A stretch of 64,000 nucleotides of DNA from Papio anubis (GCF_008728515.1 NC_044978.1:150042441-150106440), one strand, 5' to 3'. Counted from the stretch's first letter, positions 43,623-56,385 are shown. Made by a program: numbers and translations. The notes: generated by a model not told the origin, from the sequence alone.

Positions 43623-44530
43623 CTTTTGTCTTTGCTATTGTGAATAGTGCTGCAAGGAACATATGCATGCATGTGTCTTTATGGTGGAATAATTTATATT
43701 CCTCTGGGTATATACTCAATAATGGAACTGCTAGGTAGAATGGTATTTCTGTTTCGAGTTCTTTGAGGAATTGCCACACTGCTTTCCACAATGGTTGAAC
43801 TAATTTACATTCTGACAAGCAGTGTGTAAGCATATAAGTGTATAATTTACATTCTGACAAGCAGTGTACAACCTTTTCTTTGTAAGGCTGACACTGTCTG
43901 TTACTTTTTGACTTTTTAGTGTAGCCTTTCTTACTGGTGTGAGATAGCACATCATGGTGGTTTTGATTCGCATTTCTCTAATGACTATAATGTTCAGCAT
44001 TTTTTCATGTGCTTGTTGGCAACATGTATGTCTTCTTTTGGGAAGTGTCTGTTCAAGTCCCTTTGCCCACTATTTAATGCGGTTGTTTTTGTTTTGCTTG
44101 TAAATTTGTTTCTTTATAAATTCTGGCTATTGAACCTTCATCAGATTGCAATATTTGCAATTTGCAAATATTTCCCCCATTCTATAGGTTGTCTTTTTTT
44201 TCTATGGATAGTTTAGTTTGCTGTGAAACAGCTCTTAAGCTTAATTAGATCCCATTTGTCAATTTTGTTGTTGTTGTTGTTGTTTCAATTGCTTTTGCAG
44301 TCTTTGTCATGAAATCTTTACCAAGTCTTGTGTCCAGAATGGTATTTCCTAAGTTATATTTCAGGGTTTTTATATTTATACGTTTTACATTTAAGTCTTT
44401 AATCTATCTTGAATTGATTTTTGTAAGGAAGAGGTTCAGGATTAATCTTCCATATGGGTAGCCAGTTATCCCAGCACCGCTTATTGACTTATTGAATAGG
44501 GAATTATTTATTTCTCCATTGCTTGTTTTT

Positions 44531-44824
44531 TGTTTGTTTGTTTTTTTTTTTTCTCTGAGACAGAATCTTTCTCTGTCACCCAGGCTGGAATGCAGTGGTG
44601 CAATATCTGCAACCTCCACCTCCCGGGTACAAGCAATTCTGCTTCAGCCTCCCGAGTAGCTAGGACCACAAGCACGCAACACTACGCCCAGCTAATTTTT
44701 TGTATTTTTAGTAGAGATGGGGTTTCTTGTTAGCCAGGATGGTCTCAGTCTCCTGATCTCGTGATCCACCTGCCTCTGCCTCCCAAAGTGCTGGGATTAC
44801 ACGTGTAAGCCACTGTGCCCGGCC
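44531..44824 (-). mobile_element. Alu SINE (AluY-type), minus strand
   Basis: A T/GT-rich tail then a reverse-complement Alu with GTTAGCCAGGATGGTCTCAG. Part of the usual middle segment (around GGCTCACTGCAACC) is missing. Flanked by a perfect 15-bp duplication CCATTGCTTGTTTTT (44516-44530 and 44827-44841). Confidence 0.93.
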
Positions 44825-45722
44825 CCCCATTGCTTGTTTTTGTCAGCTTTGTCAAAGATCAGATGGTTGTAGGTGTGCAACATTATTTCTCCACTCTATT
44901 ATGTTCCATTGGTGCATGTGTTTGTTTTGGTACCAGTATCATGCTGTTTGGGTTACTGTAGCTTTGTAGTAGGGTTTGAAGTTGTGTAACGGGTTGCCTT
45001 CAGGTTTGTTCTTTTTTCTCAGGAGTGTCTTGGCTATTCAAGCTCTTTTTTTGGTTCCATATGAATTTGAAAATAGTTTTTCTAGTTCTATGAAAAACAT
45101 AATTGGTAGTTTGATAGGAATAGCATTTTATGTTTAAATTGCTTTGGGCAGTGTGGCCATGTTAACAACATTTATTCTTCCTATCCATGATCATGGAATG
45201 TTTTTCCATTTGTGTGATCATCTCTAATTTCTTTGAGCAGTGTTTTGTAATTCTCCTTGTAGAGAATTTTTACCTTCCTGGATAGCTGTACTCCTAGGTA
45301 TTTTATTCTTTCTGTGGCAATTGTGAATGGGATTGCATTCCTGGTTTGCCCCTCAGCTTGGATGTTGTTTGTGAATAGTAATTCTCCTAATTCTCGTACG
45401 TTGATTTTGTATCCAGAAACTTTGCTGAAGTTGCTTCTTAGATCACAGAGCTTTTGGGCAGAGACTATGGGATTTTCTAGATACAGAATCATACTGTCTG
45501 CAAACAGGGATAGCTTGACTTCCTCTCTTCCTATTTGGATGCCTTTTATTTCTTTCTCTTGACTGATTGCTCTGGCCAGGACTTCCAATTCAGTAATGAA
45601 TAGGAGTGCTGAGAGATGACATCCTTGTTTTGTGCCTGTTTTCAAGGGAAATTCTTGCAGCTTTTGCCTGTTCTGTCATTGGTGGCTTTTATTATTTTGA
45701 TGTGTGTTCCTTCATTCCCTAG

Positions 45723-46043
45723 CTTTTTTTGTGTGTTTGTTTGTTTGTTTGTTTGAGATGGAGTCTGCCTCTGTCATGCAGGCTGGAGTGCAGTGGAGCC
45801 ATCTCAGCTCACTGCAAGCTCCGCCTGCCGGGTTCATGCCATTCTCCTGCCTCAGCCTCCCGAATAGCTGGGACCACAGGCGCCTGCCACCAAGCCCGGT
45901 TAATTTTTTTTTTATTATTATTTTTAGTAGAGATAGGATTTCACCATGTTAGCCAGGATGGTCTCGATCTCCTGACCTCGTGATCCATCCACCTCGGCCT
46001 CCCAAAGTGCTGGGATTACAGGTGTGAGCCACCGCGCCTGGCC
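45723..46043 (-). mobile_element. Alu SINE (AluY-type), minus strand
   Basis: A TTTG-repeat tail followed by a reverse-complement Alu with TTAGCCAGGATGGTCTCGAT. Target duplication CATTCCCTAG at 45713-45722 and 46044-46053. Open frames on the plus strand here (45704-45983) are antisense Alu. Confidence 0.94.
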
Positions 46044-47562
46044 CATTCCCTAGTTTTTAACATGAAAGAATGTCAAATTTTATCAAAAGCCTTTTCTGCA
46101 TCTGTCGAGATGTTCATGTGTTTTTTGGTTTTAGTTATGTTTATGTGATGAATCACACTTACTGATTTGTGTTTGTTGTGCCTCAACCTTGCATCCCAGG
46201 GATAGTGCCTAATAGAGTGTGGTAGATTAGTTTTTTGACGTGCTGCTGGATTTGGTTTGCTAGTATTTTGTGGAGGATTTTTGTAGCTATGTTTCTCAAG
46301 GATATTTGCCTTAAGTTTTGTTGTTGTTGTTGTTGTTGTTGTGTCTGCCAGGTTTTTATATCAGGATGATGCTGGCCCCTTAGAATGAGCTGAGGAGGGA
46401 GGAGTTCCTCCTTCTCAGACTTTTGGAATAATTTCAGTAGGAATGATATGATCTCTTCTTTAATCTGGTAGAATTCAACTGTGAATGTGTCTAATCCTGG
46501 ACTTTTTGTTGTTGGTGGTAGGCTTTTTATTAGTGATTCAATATTGGAATGCTTTATTGGTCTGTTCAGGGATTCAATTTTTTCCTGGTTCAATCTTAGG
46601 AGGTTGTATGTGTCCAGGAATTTACCCATTTCTTATAGGTTTTGTAGTTTGTGTGGATAGAGCTTTTCATAGTAGTTTCTGGTGGTTTTTTTGTATTTCT
46701 GTGAAGTCAGTGGTCACATCTCCTTTATCATTTCTAATTGTGTTTATTTGGATCTTCTCTGTTTTTCACCTTATTAGTCTAGCCAGAAGTCTATCTCTCT
46801 TACTCATTTATTTAAAGAACCAACTCCTGGATTTGTTGATCTTTTGTATGGTTTTTGTATCTGAATTTTCTTCATTTCAGTTCTGATGTTGGTTATTTCT
46901 TGTCTTTCAGTAGATTGAAGTTGATTTGCTCTGGCTACTCTAATTTTTCTAGTTGTAATGTTAGGTTGTTCATTTGAGATCGAACATTTTGATGCAGGTG
47001 TTTAGTGCTATAAGCTTCCCTCCTAACTGTGTTAGGTGTGTCCCAGAGATTTTGGTATGTTATATCTTTATTCTTATCACTTTTGAAGATTTCTTGATTT
47101 CTGCCTTAATTTCATTGCTTACCCAAAAGTCATTCAGGAGCAGGTTGTTTAATTTTTGTATAATTGTATGATTTTGAAGACTTTCTAGTACTGATTTATA
47201 TTTTTATTGTACTGTGTTCCCAGAGTGTGGTTAGTTTATTTCAGTTTTTATGAAATTGCCAAGGATTGTTTTATGTGTGGTTGATTTTGGAGTATGTACC
47301 ATGTGGTGATGAGAAGAATGTACATTCCATTGTTTTGGGGTGGAGCATTCTGTAGATGTCTATTAGCTCCATTTGATCAAGTATAGCATTTGGGTCCTGA
47401 ATACCTTTGTTAATTTTCTGCCTCAATGATCTGTCTAATACTGTCAGTGGGACATTGAAGTCTCCCACTATTATTGTGTGAGATTCCAAGTCTCCTTGAA
47501 AGTCTCTAAGAACTTGCTTTATAAATGTGGGTGCTCCTGTATTGGGTGCATGTATATTTGGA

Positions 47563-49084
47563 CTACAAGAGACTAGGGGTGAGTGGAATTACCCGCCCTG
47601 TCACCTTGGTGCAGGAGTAGGCCCACTGAACTGGAAGCTCTAGCAGGCATGGCGCACTTGGCTACCGGTGAGGGAGGTGAGTGGGGTCACTTGCTCTGCC
47701 TTCCAGGTGGGAAAACAAGAAGATGCATCCTCTAGATGAGTTTACACAGAAGTGGGCCACTGGACCAGAAACCTTAACAGGCCATTGTTCAGTTAGCTAG
47801 CAGTGGTGGAGATGAGTGGGGTCACCTGATCTGTTGTCCTGTTGTTTCCCAAGACAACAAGTGACTGTGCCCTCCAGTTGAGTTCCCACAGAAGCTGGAC
47901 CACTGGACCACAAGCTCTTGCAAGCATTACCTATCAACTATCATTGGTGGGAGTGGGTGGAGTTGCCTGCCCTGCTGTCTGGGTGCCTCCGGGGACATCA
48001 GGAGGCTGTACCCTCTGACTAAGCTCACACAGAAGTGGAGCCACTAGACAGGAAGCTCTAGCAGACATTACCCACAAAGTTATCAGGGGTAGATGAGGTC
48101 ACAGGCCCCATCATCTGGGTGTTTTCCAGGACAATAGGAGGCTGTGCCCTCTGACTGAGTTCACACCGAAGCAAGGCTGCTGGGCAAGAAGCTCAAGCAA
48201 GCGTTGCCTGCGTGGCTACCCATGGCAGAGGTGGGTGAGGTCACATGCTGTCCTGTACAGGTGTTTCCCAGGACAACAGGAAGCTGTGCCCTCCAGCTGA
48301 GTTCACATAGAAGCAGGACCCCTGGGCCAGAAGCTCTAGCAAGTGTTGTCCTCTGGGCAATCAGTGGCAGGGGTGGGTGAGTCTACAGGCCCTGCCATCT
48401 AGGTGTTTCCCAGGATATCTGGAGGATGTGTCCTCCAGATGAGCTCACAAAAAAGTGGGACCGCTGGACCGGAAGCCCGAGTAAGCATTGCCCACCCAGT
48501 TGCCGGTGGTGGGAGTGAGTGGATTGGCTGGTCGAGTTCAGGCCAAAGCAGAACTCCTAGGCTGAAAGCTGGTGCCAAGCTCTGTCCAGCAAGGGAGAGT
48601 GGAGCAATGTTACTGCTCCCAGACACCACAACTATGGCTTCTATTGGGGTAAGATGATGATGCACTAGCATATTGGTCTGCTGTGGGGTCAAGGATTGTA
48701 GAGGTACCTTTAGACTGGAGAGTTGCTCCTGCAAAATGTTTGGGTAGCTCTCTGCCTCAGTCTAGAAGCATGGTGGGGAGATGTGGGGTGTGGGCAGGAG
48801 TCCCATTCCCAGTCTTGCTCGGATTACTATGAAGATCATGAATCCCCCTGGGGGCTCTCACTCATTCACCCTTTCTCATATTGGAGAGGTTTTCCTGGCT
48901 CTGTGTTGAGCTCAGACAAGCTAGTGTCCAGCTTCACTCTTTGCTTTCCGTAGTCCCTTGCTGCCTTGTGGATCCTGATGTGATTTCTCAGATGGTCGGC
49001 CTGCAGGGTCAGTTTCACTAACCCTTTTGTTTCCTTTCCACGAGGGCAGTGCACATGACGTGCTTCTAGTCCACCATCTTGGCC
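47563..49084 (-). repeat. L1 5'UTR with ~140-bp tandem repeats (minus strand)
   Basis: Units carry a GAGTTCACACAGAAG-like anchor at about 47738, 47880, 48023, 48158, 48299, 48439 and 48534, spacing 95-143 bp, mostly 135-143. About six full units and a partial one. Divergence between units is about 20-25 percent by eye. The distal end (48600-49084) is non-repeated 5'UTR ending in CCACCATCTTGGCC, the reversed L1 start. Confidence 0.8.
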
Positions 49085-50134
49085 TAAACTGCTCAGGATA
49101 TTCATGTTATTTTTGTGTCTGCTAACACAACGTCTATTCTGCAGCCCACAGATCAAGGAGTATTTTTCAAACTTCAAGCCTTACTATTTAGTAAATACAC
49201 TGCATAAGGCTATAGCTTCTAGAGACAGTGATTCCTCTGATGGATCTGGGCAAAGTAAGTTGAAAAATCTTCTGCAAAGGTTTCACAATTCTATATGAAA
49301 TTAGGAACATTTGTAATTTATGGAAGGAGGTCAAATTATCACAATTACCAGGAGTTTGGAAGAAGGGGAGTCCAACACTCATAGATAACTTTGAGGGATT
49401 CAAGACTTCAGTGGAGAAAATAACTGAAGATGTGGTAGAAATGGCAAAAGAATTAGAATAAGTGGGGCCCGAGGATGATACTGAACTGCTGCAATCTCAT
49501 GATAAAACTTTAAGGGACGAGAAGTTTTTTCTTATGGATGAGCAAAGCGAGTGGTTTCTAAAAATGGAATCTACCTCCTTGTGAAGATGCTGCGAACATT
49601 GTTGAAATGACAACAAAGGATTTAGAATATTTCATAAACTTAGCTGATAAAGCAGCAACAGGGTTTGAGAGGGCTGACTTCCATTTACAAAGAAGTTCTA
49701 CTCTGTGTCAAATGCTGTCAAACAGCATTGTGTGCTACAGAGAAATATTTTGCGAAAGTGTCCATTGATGTGGCAAGCTTCACTGTTATTTTGTTTTAAG
49801 AAATCGCTACAGCCACACCGACCTTCAGCAACCACCACCATGATCAGACAGGAGCCATCAACGTTGAGGCAAAATTGTCCATCAGCAAAAAGATTACTAC
49901 TTACTGACAGCTCAGATGATCATTAGCTATTTTTAGCAACACAGTATTTTTAACTAAGCAATGTACATTTTTAGACACGATGCTATTGCACCCTTAATAA
50001 GACTACAGTATATAAACTAACTTGTATATGCACTGGGAAACTGACAACAAATTGTGTGACTTCCTTTTTATGGTGATATTCCCTTTTTTGTGTTGGTCTG
50101 AAACCAAGCCTGAAATACCTTCAAGGTATGCTTG
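49085..50134 (+). mobile_element. Tigger1 DNA transposon, 3' part
   Basis: It contains CTGCTAACACAACGTCTATT, CAGCCCACAGATCAAGGAGT, TGGATCTGGGCAAAGTAAGT and, after the coding remnant, TATATGCACTGGGAAACTG and the terminal inverted repeat ending AAGGTATGCTTG at 50134. The middle of the element, about 0.8-0.9 kb by my estimate of the family length, is lost around the LINE insertion. Confidence 0.88.
49090..49925 (+). pseudogene. Tigger1 transposase C-terminal remnant
   Basis: Pogo-type transposase, the C-terminal half only. The readable part at 49705-49926 ends in SAKRLLLTDSSDDH at the usual stop just before TTAGCTATTTTTAGCAA. Upstream the frame is interrupted (for example by stops near 49300 and 49460). 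The N-terminal DNA-binding CENP-B-like half is missing. No function is expected. Confidence 0.8.
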
Positions 50135-52319
50135 TTTATCAAAGTCACCTACCTTTTTGCTTGAAATAGAGAAGATATTTCAATTGAAATAATATATTAA
50201 AGGCCAAGTACATCCCTAAATCTCAGGAGAAAACTACAGCCTGTTTGTAAATTGGGTAACCTATTTTTCTCCTGCAGTAATAAATACGTGTCTCTGTCAT
50301 GGTTTCTATAATAAGGTTTCAACATGAACTCCTTTTTGAAGAATTGTCACCTAGGAAACAAATTTTAAATTATTTTCAAATGGAAAATCTCCCAAAAAGG
50401 ACTTACAATTTTGAATTTCATACTTCTTCAAATACATAATCTCAAAAGAGTATTCTTTCACTGACCTGACAAAAATTAATTGGATGAAGTGATACCTAAG
50501 TTTTTCATTTTTCTGAAAAATGTTCACAGAAAGCACTAATAAGAGTTTTCTTATTTACTAATTTTCTACAAAATTTCTCATTACTTGTGTCAATTCCAAT
50601 GTCATTTGAAGATGGAATTTTTACAGCCCAATTGGCAAAATTAGCAACATTTAAAAAATATGGCAAGATTATCGTGTCTTTTGACATCTAACATAATGGC
50701 CGTTATTTCTTTAGGAAAGAATTTAGCAAAAGGCAAACAAGGCATAAGAACACAATTCTTTCCAAAATCAAGCAGCATAATTCTAAAAGGAAGTAAGGGG
50801 GGGAAGAAAAAGAAAATTATTGAGATTGCATGTCACTTAGAAAATATATGGGAAATTAATATTGAAGTAGAAACTAATGTGTCTTAATGCCTATTAATGC
50901 AATATATACTTCATGTGTTTATATAGAATCATTTAGGTCCTACTATTACTAGTTTATGAAGGTTGATAACAGTTTTCCTGATGATTTTGTCAACCAATAT
51001 TTCTCTTCGCTCTACTGGATGATTGTCTTAAGTTATTCTTATTCATCACTTAGCATTTTCAAAAGCATTAAATACCAATAATAGTAATAGTAATAGTACC
51101 ATTTTAAAAGGTCATTATTATCTCTGCTCTTTTTACTTTTTTAAAATGGGTATCATCTAAAACAGAGGAAGCCCATATCCAGGCATGCATTCTAGAACAG
51201 GTTCCATTTGTCAGGACACAAGTAAACTGAACGACCAATCTAGATATTATTTTTAACAGTAAAATGATTAATTGACAATTATTGCAGTCACACTACAGAA
51301 TAAACCACATTCAGTTTAGGAAACAACTAACTTTAATATGTCTGTGTTAAACAGACTATAAAATAATATACAAATTGCGTTTTAAAAAAAAACACACACT
51401 TTTTTTTTTCTCTACTAAGTAATTGAGAAAACCTATAGCTGTGAGTGACTAAGCAATTGTTTCTGTTCTGGGTCTATACACTTTCTTGTTATCACCTTTC
51501 TTTCATGCACGTGTTTGTTCTCTGTTCGTCTTCAGTTCTAATGATTGTCCCTGTGTCAGGCTAATACAGCTTGGTCTCCTATAATTTATTCTGTTGGTAA
51601 AATAAAGTGCATATTTTTATCAAATACTTCTTTTTAACCTTTAACTATTTCTATATCTATTTGCTGTTTGCACAATCTGTGTGAATGCTGAAAGTGTAGC
51701 TTTTTTTCCAAATCCTTAAAAGTTCTGGGAATGTCTGCCTCTGAAATGCCTTCTCCACTGTGGGGATGGATGTTTCAAGAATTATTGTGTTTCAGAGGGG
51801 AAAGGAAATTGTTGAGTGTATTCCCACTGTTCCTTTTCTGTAATCCACTATAATTTTAACTACATTAATTTCTTCTCTCACCAAATATTTTCTAAACATT
51901 CCTGTATATAAGACGCTGCATCTGATTCTAAAAATATAGCAATAAGTTACACATAAATATTTGCCTTCATGAAGCTTAACTTCTAGTGGTGAAGATAGAC
52001 CATAATAGTAATTAAATAAGTAAAATATATAGGACAGCAGAGAATGATGAGTGCTATAGGAAAAGGTAGGGAAAGTCATTGAGTAGGATCAGGGTGGAAA
52101 TTGTTCCAAATGTTAACCAGGTGGTAAGGGCAATGCCCCAATCTTGCAGAAGCAGACAAGTTTGTTTGTTTGTTTGTTTTTGTTGCTAATTACTGCCCTG
52201 AATGTTTTCTCCATATGCTTCATGTATTAAGCAATAAGCAATATGTTCCTCCCTGACTTGAGGGACAGAAAACAGAAAAAAAGGTCTCTTGGCTCCTTTT
52301 ATATCCTAATATAGTCTAT
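50135..52319. other. Intergenic, no gene seen
   Basis: AT-rich sequence. An A/T-rich run and G-run lie near 50800. A (TTTG)n run is at about 52159-52180. The section 51940-52140 reads like an old repeat but remains unnamed. Open frames of 60-95 codons lack features. Confidence 0.5.
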
Positions 52320-52515
52320 ACTTAGAGTATGTTTACTACAGTGAAAAATTGCTCAAGTTGAATCTACCTGCATCAAAATCATCTGGGATATGTATTCAAA
52401 TTCATTATGTATATCCCAGCTGCATTCCAAACCTATAAATCAGGATCTCTGGGAGGTGGGCTCATGGTGTCCACATAATGAGGCACTTTACCAGGTGATT
52501 CTTTTGCATGCTATT
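52320..52515. mobile_element. Possible hAT-Charlie-type DNA transposon remnant
   Basis: CATCAAAATCATCTGGGATA, ATAAATCAGGATCTCTGGGA and TTACCAGGTGATTCTTTTGC follow the internal order of small hAT-Charlie repeats. No terminal repeats are clear. Confidence 0.42.
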
Positions 52516-54029
52516 TACAATGAGGTAAATGGCTTCAATAGAATACTAGGAAGAAGCAAGAAGGGCCCTACCCTGGCCCTGCACTTTCAGGTGCCTTGCC
52601 CGGCTGGGTAAGGCAGCTCAGTTCTCTGGAAAACAATCTCTGAGACAGAACTTAGGGTGCAGAAGGTTTATTAGGGAGAGCCCTTATGATAATTAACTGT
52701 GTAAGAAAGGGAAGGAAAGCAAGTTTGGATAGAAGGGAAGTCAGGTTACGTGACAGCCTTGGCGCACCACAAAGGAAGCACTGTAGCTTAAATCAGTGTT
52801 GCTCCCCATAGGGACAAAATAAGCAAGACTTTACATGCTGACCTATATCAGTCATTGGATGTGGACTCCCAAGGAAGAATGAAATCTTGGGCTAGGTGGC
52901 TGTCTCTCACTGAGGCAATTCCTGCAAGTGCTCAAGACCACACTCCAGGTACCCAAGACCCTGGAAATCCCTGCTGAAATAACTCTCAAACCCACATTCG
53001 AGGTCTGTGTTGGCCTCTTCCCTACAGCTAACAGCACCACCAGTGGGTGCATTCCAAGCCCAGAGAAGTTGTCAAGGTGCAGCTGTTTGTAGATATAGAC
53101 AGAGTTCACAAGTGCAACCTAACATTGCTACATGCTTATGTTCAAGGCCACTCACACAGCTGAAGTGGGATGGAAAGAGCATTGAACGGGCTGCCAGCCC
53201 AGGAGTCCACAATTTCTCTATTCAAACATGGGCTTTCAGGTTGTCATGTAGAGTTAAATAACGAGGAAGGGTGTCAGGACATATTTTATTGAACAGTTTA
53301 CTAACGACTTATAATTTAGATTATTTACACACATAGCTTATGGCTCCCACTTGTACTTATTTCTAGGCCATGCAAATATTTTCAGTCCTGTACAGTAGCA
53401 TTTCCTGTGATGAGAGGAAAATAAAATATTTGGAATTCTTTCTTTTATTTGCACCCTTTAAGTTATTGCTGTTTAGGAAAGTAAGGAACTATATTAATGT
53501 ATTATTTACTTTGAAGGAGTAATCTATTAAGCAGAACCATTATCGTAGACTTCCGGCTCTTGCCTACTAAAGCAAAGAGATGTTTGTCTTCTCAATATTA
53601 ATGATGATGATTTAATTTACATTATAAGCTTTACTGTCTGGTAGATTGGAGAAATGAGAGAATCCTATTAGTACATATTTCCAGGTACTTCCTAAGTAAT
53701 TGTCCACAGAAACTCCCCTAAAATGTTGGCTTAGTATAATATTGCAGGGGTCACATTTAGGTTGAAATGAGAAGAGTAGAAACAGCAAGTTTATATTTCC
53801 CGGTCAATGCACAGGATTTGGGGTTGTAAAGACAATGCTGCCTCTGCAGTGGGATGCTCTCTTGAAGAAGGGTGACCTCTTTTTATTTCTTACTGATGAT
53901 GATTTGAAGTTTGTTTACTTAAACCTCAGTTTTTAGGATAAACCTGCTCGCTTTTTGGACATTTAAAAACACTACATCAGCCAAATACAGAAAAGGATAA
54001 GAAAGAACATTTAAATTCCCTAAAACCAA
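52516..54029. other. Intergenic, no gene seen
   Basis: Mixed composition. The part at 52610-53260 has higher GC and a GGTTTATTAGGGAG phrase that could belong to an old LTR, but I cannot place it. Confidence 0.42.
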
Positions 54030-54300
54030 TTCTATTGCCCAGTCTATTCACAATTAATATTTTAGTGACTGCTCTTACAAACAAGAATGCACATGCAAAA
54101 ATATAAAAATATATTCATTTTAGAAAAGTAAGATGGTACTATATATATTCTTGTGATCTATTCTTTGCTCAAAATGTTATAGATCTCTTTTCATGTAGAC
54201 TCATATAAACATACATTCTTATTTTGAACCACCACTTAGTATTCCATTGTGTAGCTATAGATGTAACTTGTCTTGATCATTTTTCAAATGCTTTAGAAAA
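54030..54300. mobile_element. Possible ancient LINE fragment
   Basis: CTATTCTTTGCTCAAAATGT, CACTTAGTATTCCATTGTGT and ATGTAACTTGTCTTGATCAT recall an old LINE 3' region. Resemblance only. Confidence 0.35.
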
Positions 54301-55289
54301 TATATGTTGTCTGATCCCAAGTAACTTTTTTTTTTTTTTTTATCAGTTTCAGTTAACCACAAAGAAGGGAATAAAACAGCTAAAATTTGGTTTTCAAAGT
54401 GTCTTAATTGGTAAGATGCTAGATATTTTTAACATATTTTATTTACTTATACATGCTTTAATATGAGAATTCAGAAATTGATTGTTGTTTATAGGCTGGT
54501 AGTTTTTATATTCATTTTTAGAATTACTCTACTGACTTGAAAATGTGATTTTTTTTTAAGTAACAAACCTACTTCTGAACACAAATCTTAGGCTAAAAGG
54601 AATTGTTGCTAACTCATCATATTGAATTCTAAAGTGAAGAAGCCACTTAAACTTAAATAAACGAGTAATTTTTTAGTGCACAGACATTGGTGCTTTATGT
54701 TCATAGTGGAAAAGAAAACAGGTTCTCATAATCAGCATTTTTGAAGCCATGCTGCATCATTAGTCAAGACATTCAGAGTCAAGAAAGTAATTCATTATCT
54801 AAATCACTTATTGGGAAAACATAAAAGCAAGAATACACTTAGATTCTGTAAAAATCAGCAAGTTATAGTAACTTGTTTGACTTGTAAGTTATTTTTGACT
54901 TTTTTCCCTTGTAACCCATTTTTCTTGATTGTGAAAATAGTAACCTTACTGAAAAAAAAGTTAGCACAAGATCACATTCATCAAAAATTTTAAAACCTAG
55001 CTGCATAATTGTGCAACTTTAAATACCTCTTGTATTTGCCTTTTAATGGCAAAAACTGCAATTTTTCACCAACCTAAATAGTTGTTTTAGACAATTCATT
55101 TATTTCAAATGGAAGACTGTGTGAACGACACTCCATTCCCCAGATAACATACAAACACAGATTCTCTACAACTAATTGGCATATCTGTATTGTCTTCAGT
55201 GACAGTATCAACTCATGAACTCATTGTTTGCAGAACCAAGACAGAAAGAACAGAGAATCTGTCTGATGCAGGATTTTTCTCTGCCACTT
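54301..55289. other. Intergenic, no gene seen
   Basis: AT-rich sequence with a T-run at 54326-54342. No recognised elements. Confidence 0.5.
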
Positions 55290-55639
55290 TGCCAACCAGA
55301 GATCTCCAGCTGGCGATACTCCTGCCCAGGCCTTGCTCAGCCTCAGGTTCACCACAGGAGGTGCCCCACCCACCGGGCCTGTGCGTGGTGCCTGGCTTGC
55401 ACTCCAGGGCAGATCGTGCAGCCACCACCACTGGATGCTCATCCCTGTCAGTGGAGGGGTGGTGTGGGCAGGCGAGTGTGGGGTCTTGCTGGCTGGTCTG
55501 AGAGCTAGCACAGGAGTGGGCTCCATGTGGGGCTTGCAGCTGGACTAGGTGTGTCTCAAGCAACTTCTGCAAGGGACTCTGGTGTTCAGATGAGGGCAAC
55601 GTGGTGGCACCCAACCAGGGAAGCCTTCAACCCCGAAGC
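55290..55639. other. GC-rich patch adjoining an LTR
   Basis: A locally GC-rich stretch with several overlapping open frames on both strands (up to 133 codons, 55213-55614). None shows a domain. It may be U5/leader sequence of the minus-strand ERV1 element next to it. Confidence 0.4.
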
Positions 55640-56385
55640 GCCGGAGGGGTTGTTACAGTATGTTAACAGCTCTTCGAGTCCCACTGCAGCCTGACTAATG
55701 GGGGCATGTTAACAGCTCTGTCAGTCAATTGTCCCAGTTTGCCCTGTGGCTCCCAGGTTGGACCAGTCCTGCCATTGCTTCCCATCGCATGGGGCAGCTG
55801 CTGGGCACTGGCAGGGGATGGAGGGCTAAAGTGTTACTGCATTCTTTATACCCACATCCAGCGGAATCCCAAGTTCTTGACCTGTGTCCAAGAAGAATTA
55901 GATTATTCTGACAATCAAAGGGTGAGGAGGGCAGAGAAGAGTTTTATTGAGTGACAAAGCAGCTCTCAGTGGAGAGGACATGTAAGGATGGTCCCCAACT
56001 GAAATCACATGGACTCTCTCCCAGTGTTGCTGGGTCTGGGGCTTTTATGGGCTGAGAATGGGGGAGTGCATGCTGATTGGTTTGTGAATATGCAAAAAAT
56101 GGCTAAAACAAAGGCACCACTCAAAGGTGGGCACAACAGTGTAAGAAACCAATTACGGAAGGGTATGTGTATGTAAGATAAGTGAAGGGTGACGATCAAT
56201 CAGAGGAAAGCATGCTAAATGGGAAGACGGGTTCTCAACCAGGTCCATGGATTTATCCAAGACTTGTAGTTTCGTTTCAGGCTTTAAACTGTCTTTGGCT
56301 TAAAGGTGGGGTTTCACTGGGGACCCACCCCTATCTCCCTAAGGATTTGTCTGCCTTCTGCCGCTATCATGTCTTCATAGCATAT
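55640..56385 (-). mobile_element. ERV1-class LTR, minus strand
   Basis: Read on the minus strand: a CACAAACCAATCAGCATGCA CCAAT-type region (near 56075), a CCCATAAAAGCCCCAGACCC TATA region (near 56040), GGGAGAGAGTCCATG, and ACTCAATAAAACTCTTCTCT as polyadenylation signal (near 55945), then TCTAATTCTTCTTGGACACA. This is a gammaretroviral-type LTR order. Subfamily and exact ends are unresolved. Confidence 0.65.

Larger units (their letters stand above)
43623..47562 (-). pseudogene. L1 ORF2 remnant, minus strand
   Basis: Pieces in order on the minus strand: endonuclease fragment at 47271-47489 (VGDFNVPLTVLDRS), a segment at 46183-46629 (region between endonuclease and reverse transcriptase, with a CAA-repeat expansion giving a run of 8 Gln near 46318-46342), reverse transcriptase at 45181-45645 with FADS in place of F-A-D-D, and the C-terminus near 43588-43950. 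Frames are broken by stops, shifts and the two Alus. No activity is possible. Confidence 0.82.
43623..49084 (-). mobile_element. L1 LINE, minus strand, internally deleted, nested in Tigger1
   Basis: Read on the minus strand: a 5'UTR beginning GGCCAAGATGGTGG (49072-49085) with tandem repeats, then directly the endonuclease part of ORF2 (near 47490), through reverse transcriptase, to a C-terminal cut near 43623. ORF1 and the endonuclease start are missing, and so are the 3'UTR and poly-A. Two Alus (44531-44824, 45723-46043) lie inside. ORF2 style is L1P-like, older than L1PA. Confidence 0.85.

Noticed and set aside
55213..55614. 133-codon minus-strand frame in a GC-rich patch, possible exon
   Set aside because: Equally long frames exist on the other strand, there is no domain, and the patch adjoins an ERV1 LTR, so viral leader sequence is likelier.
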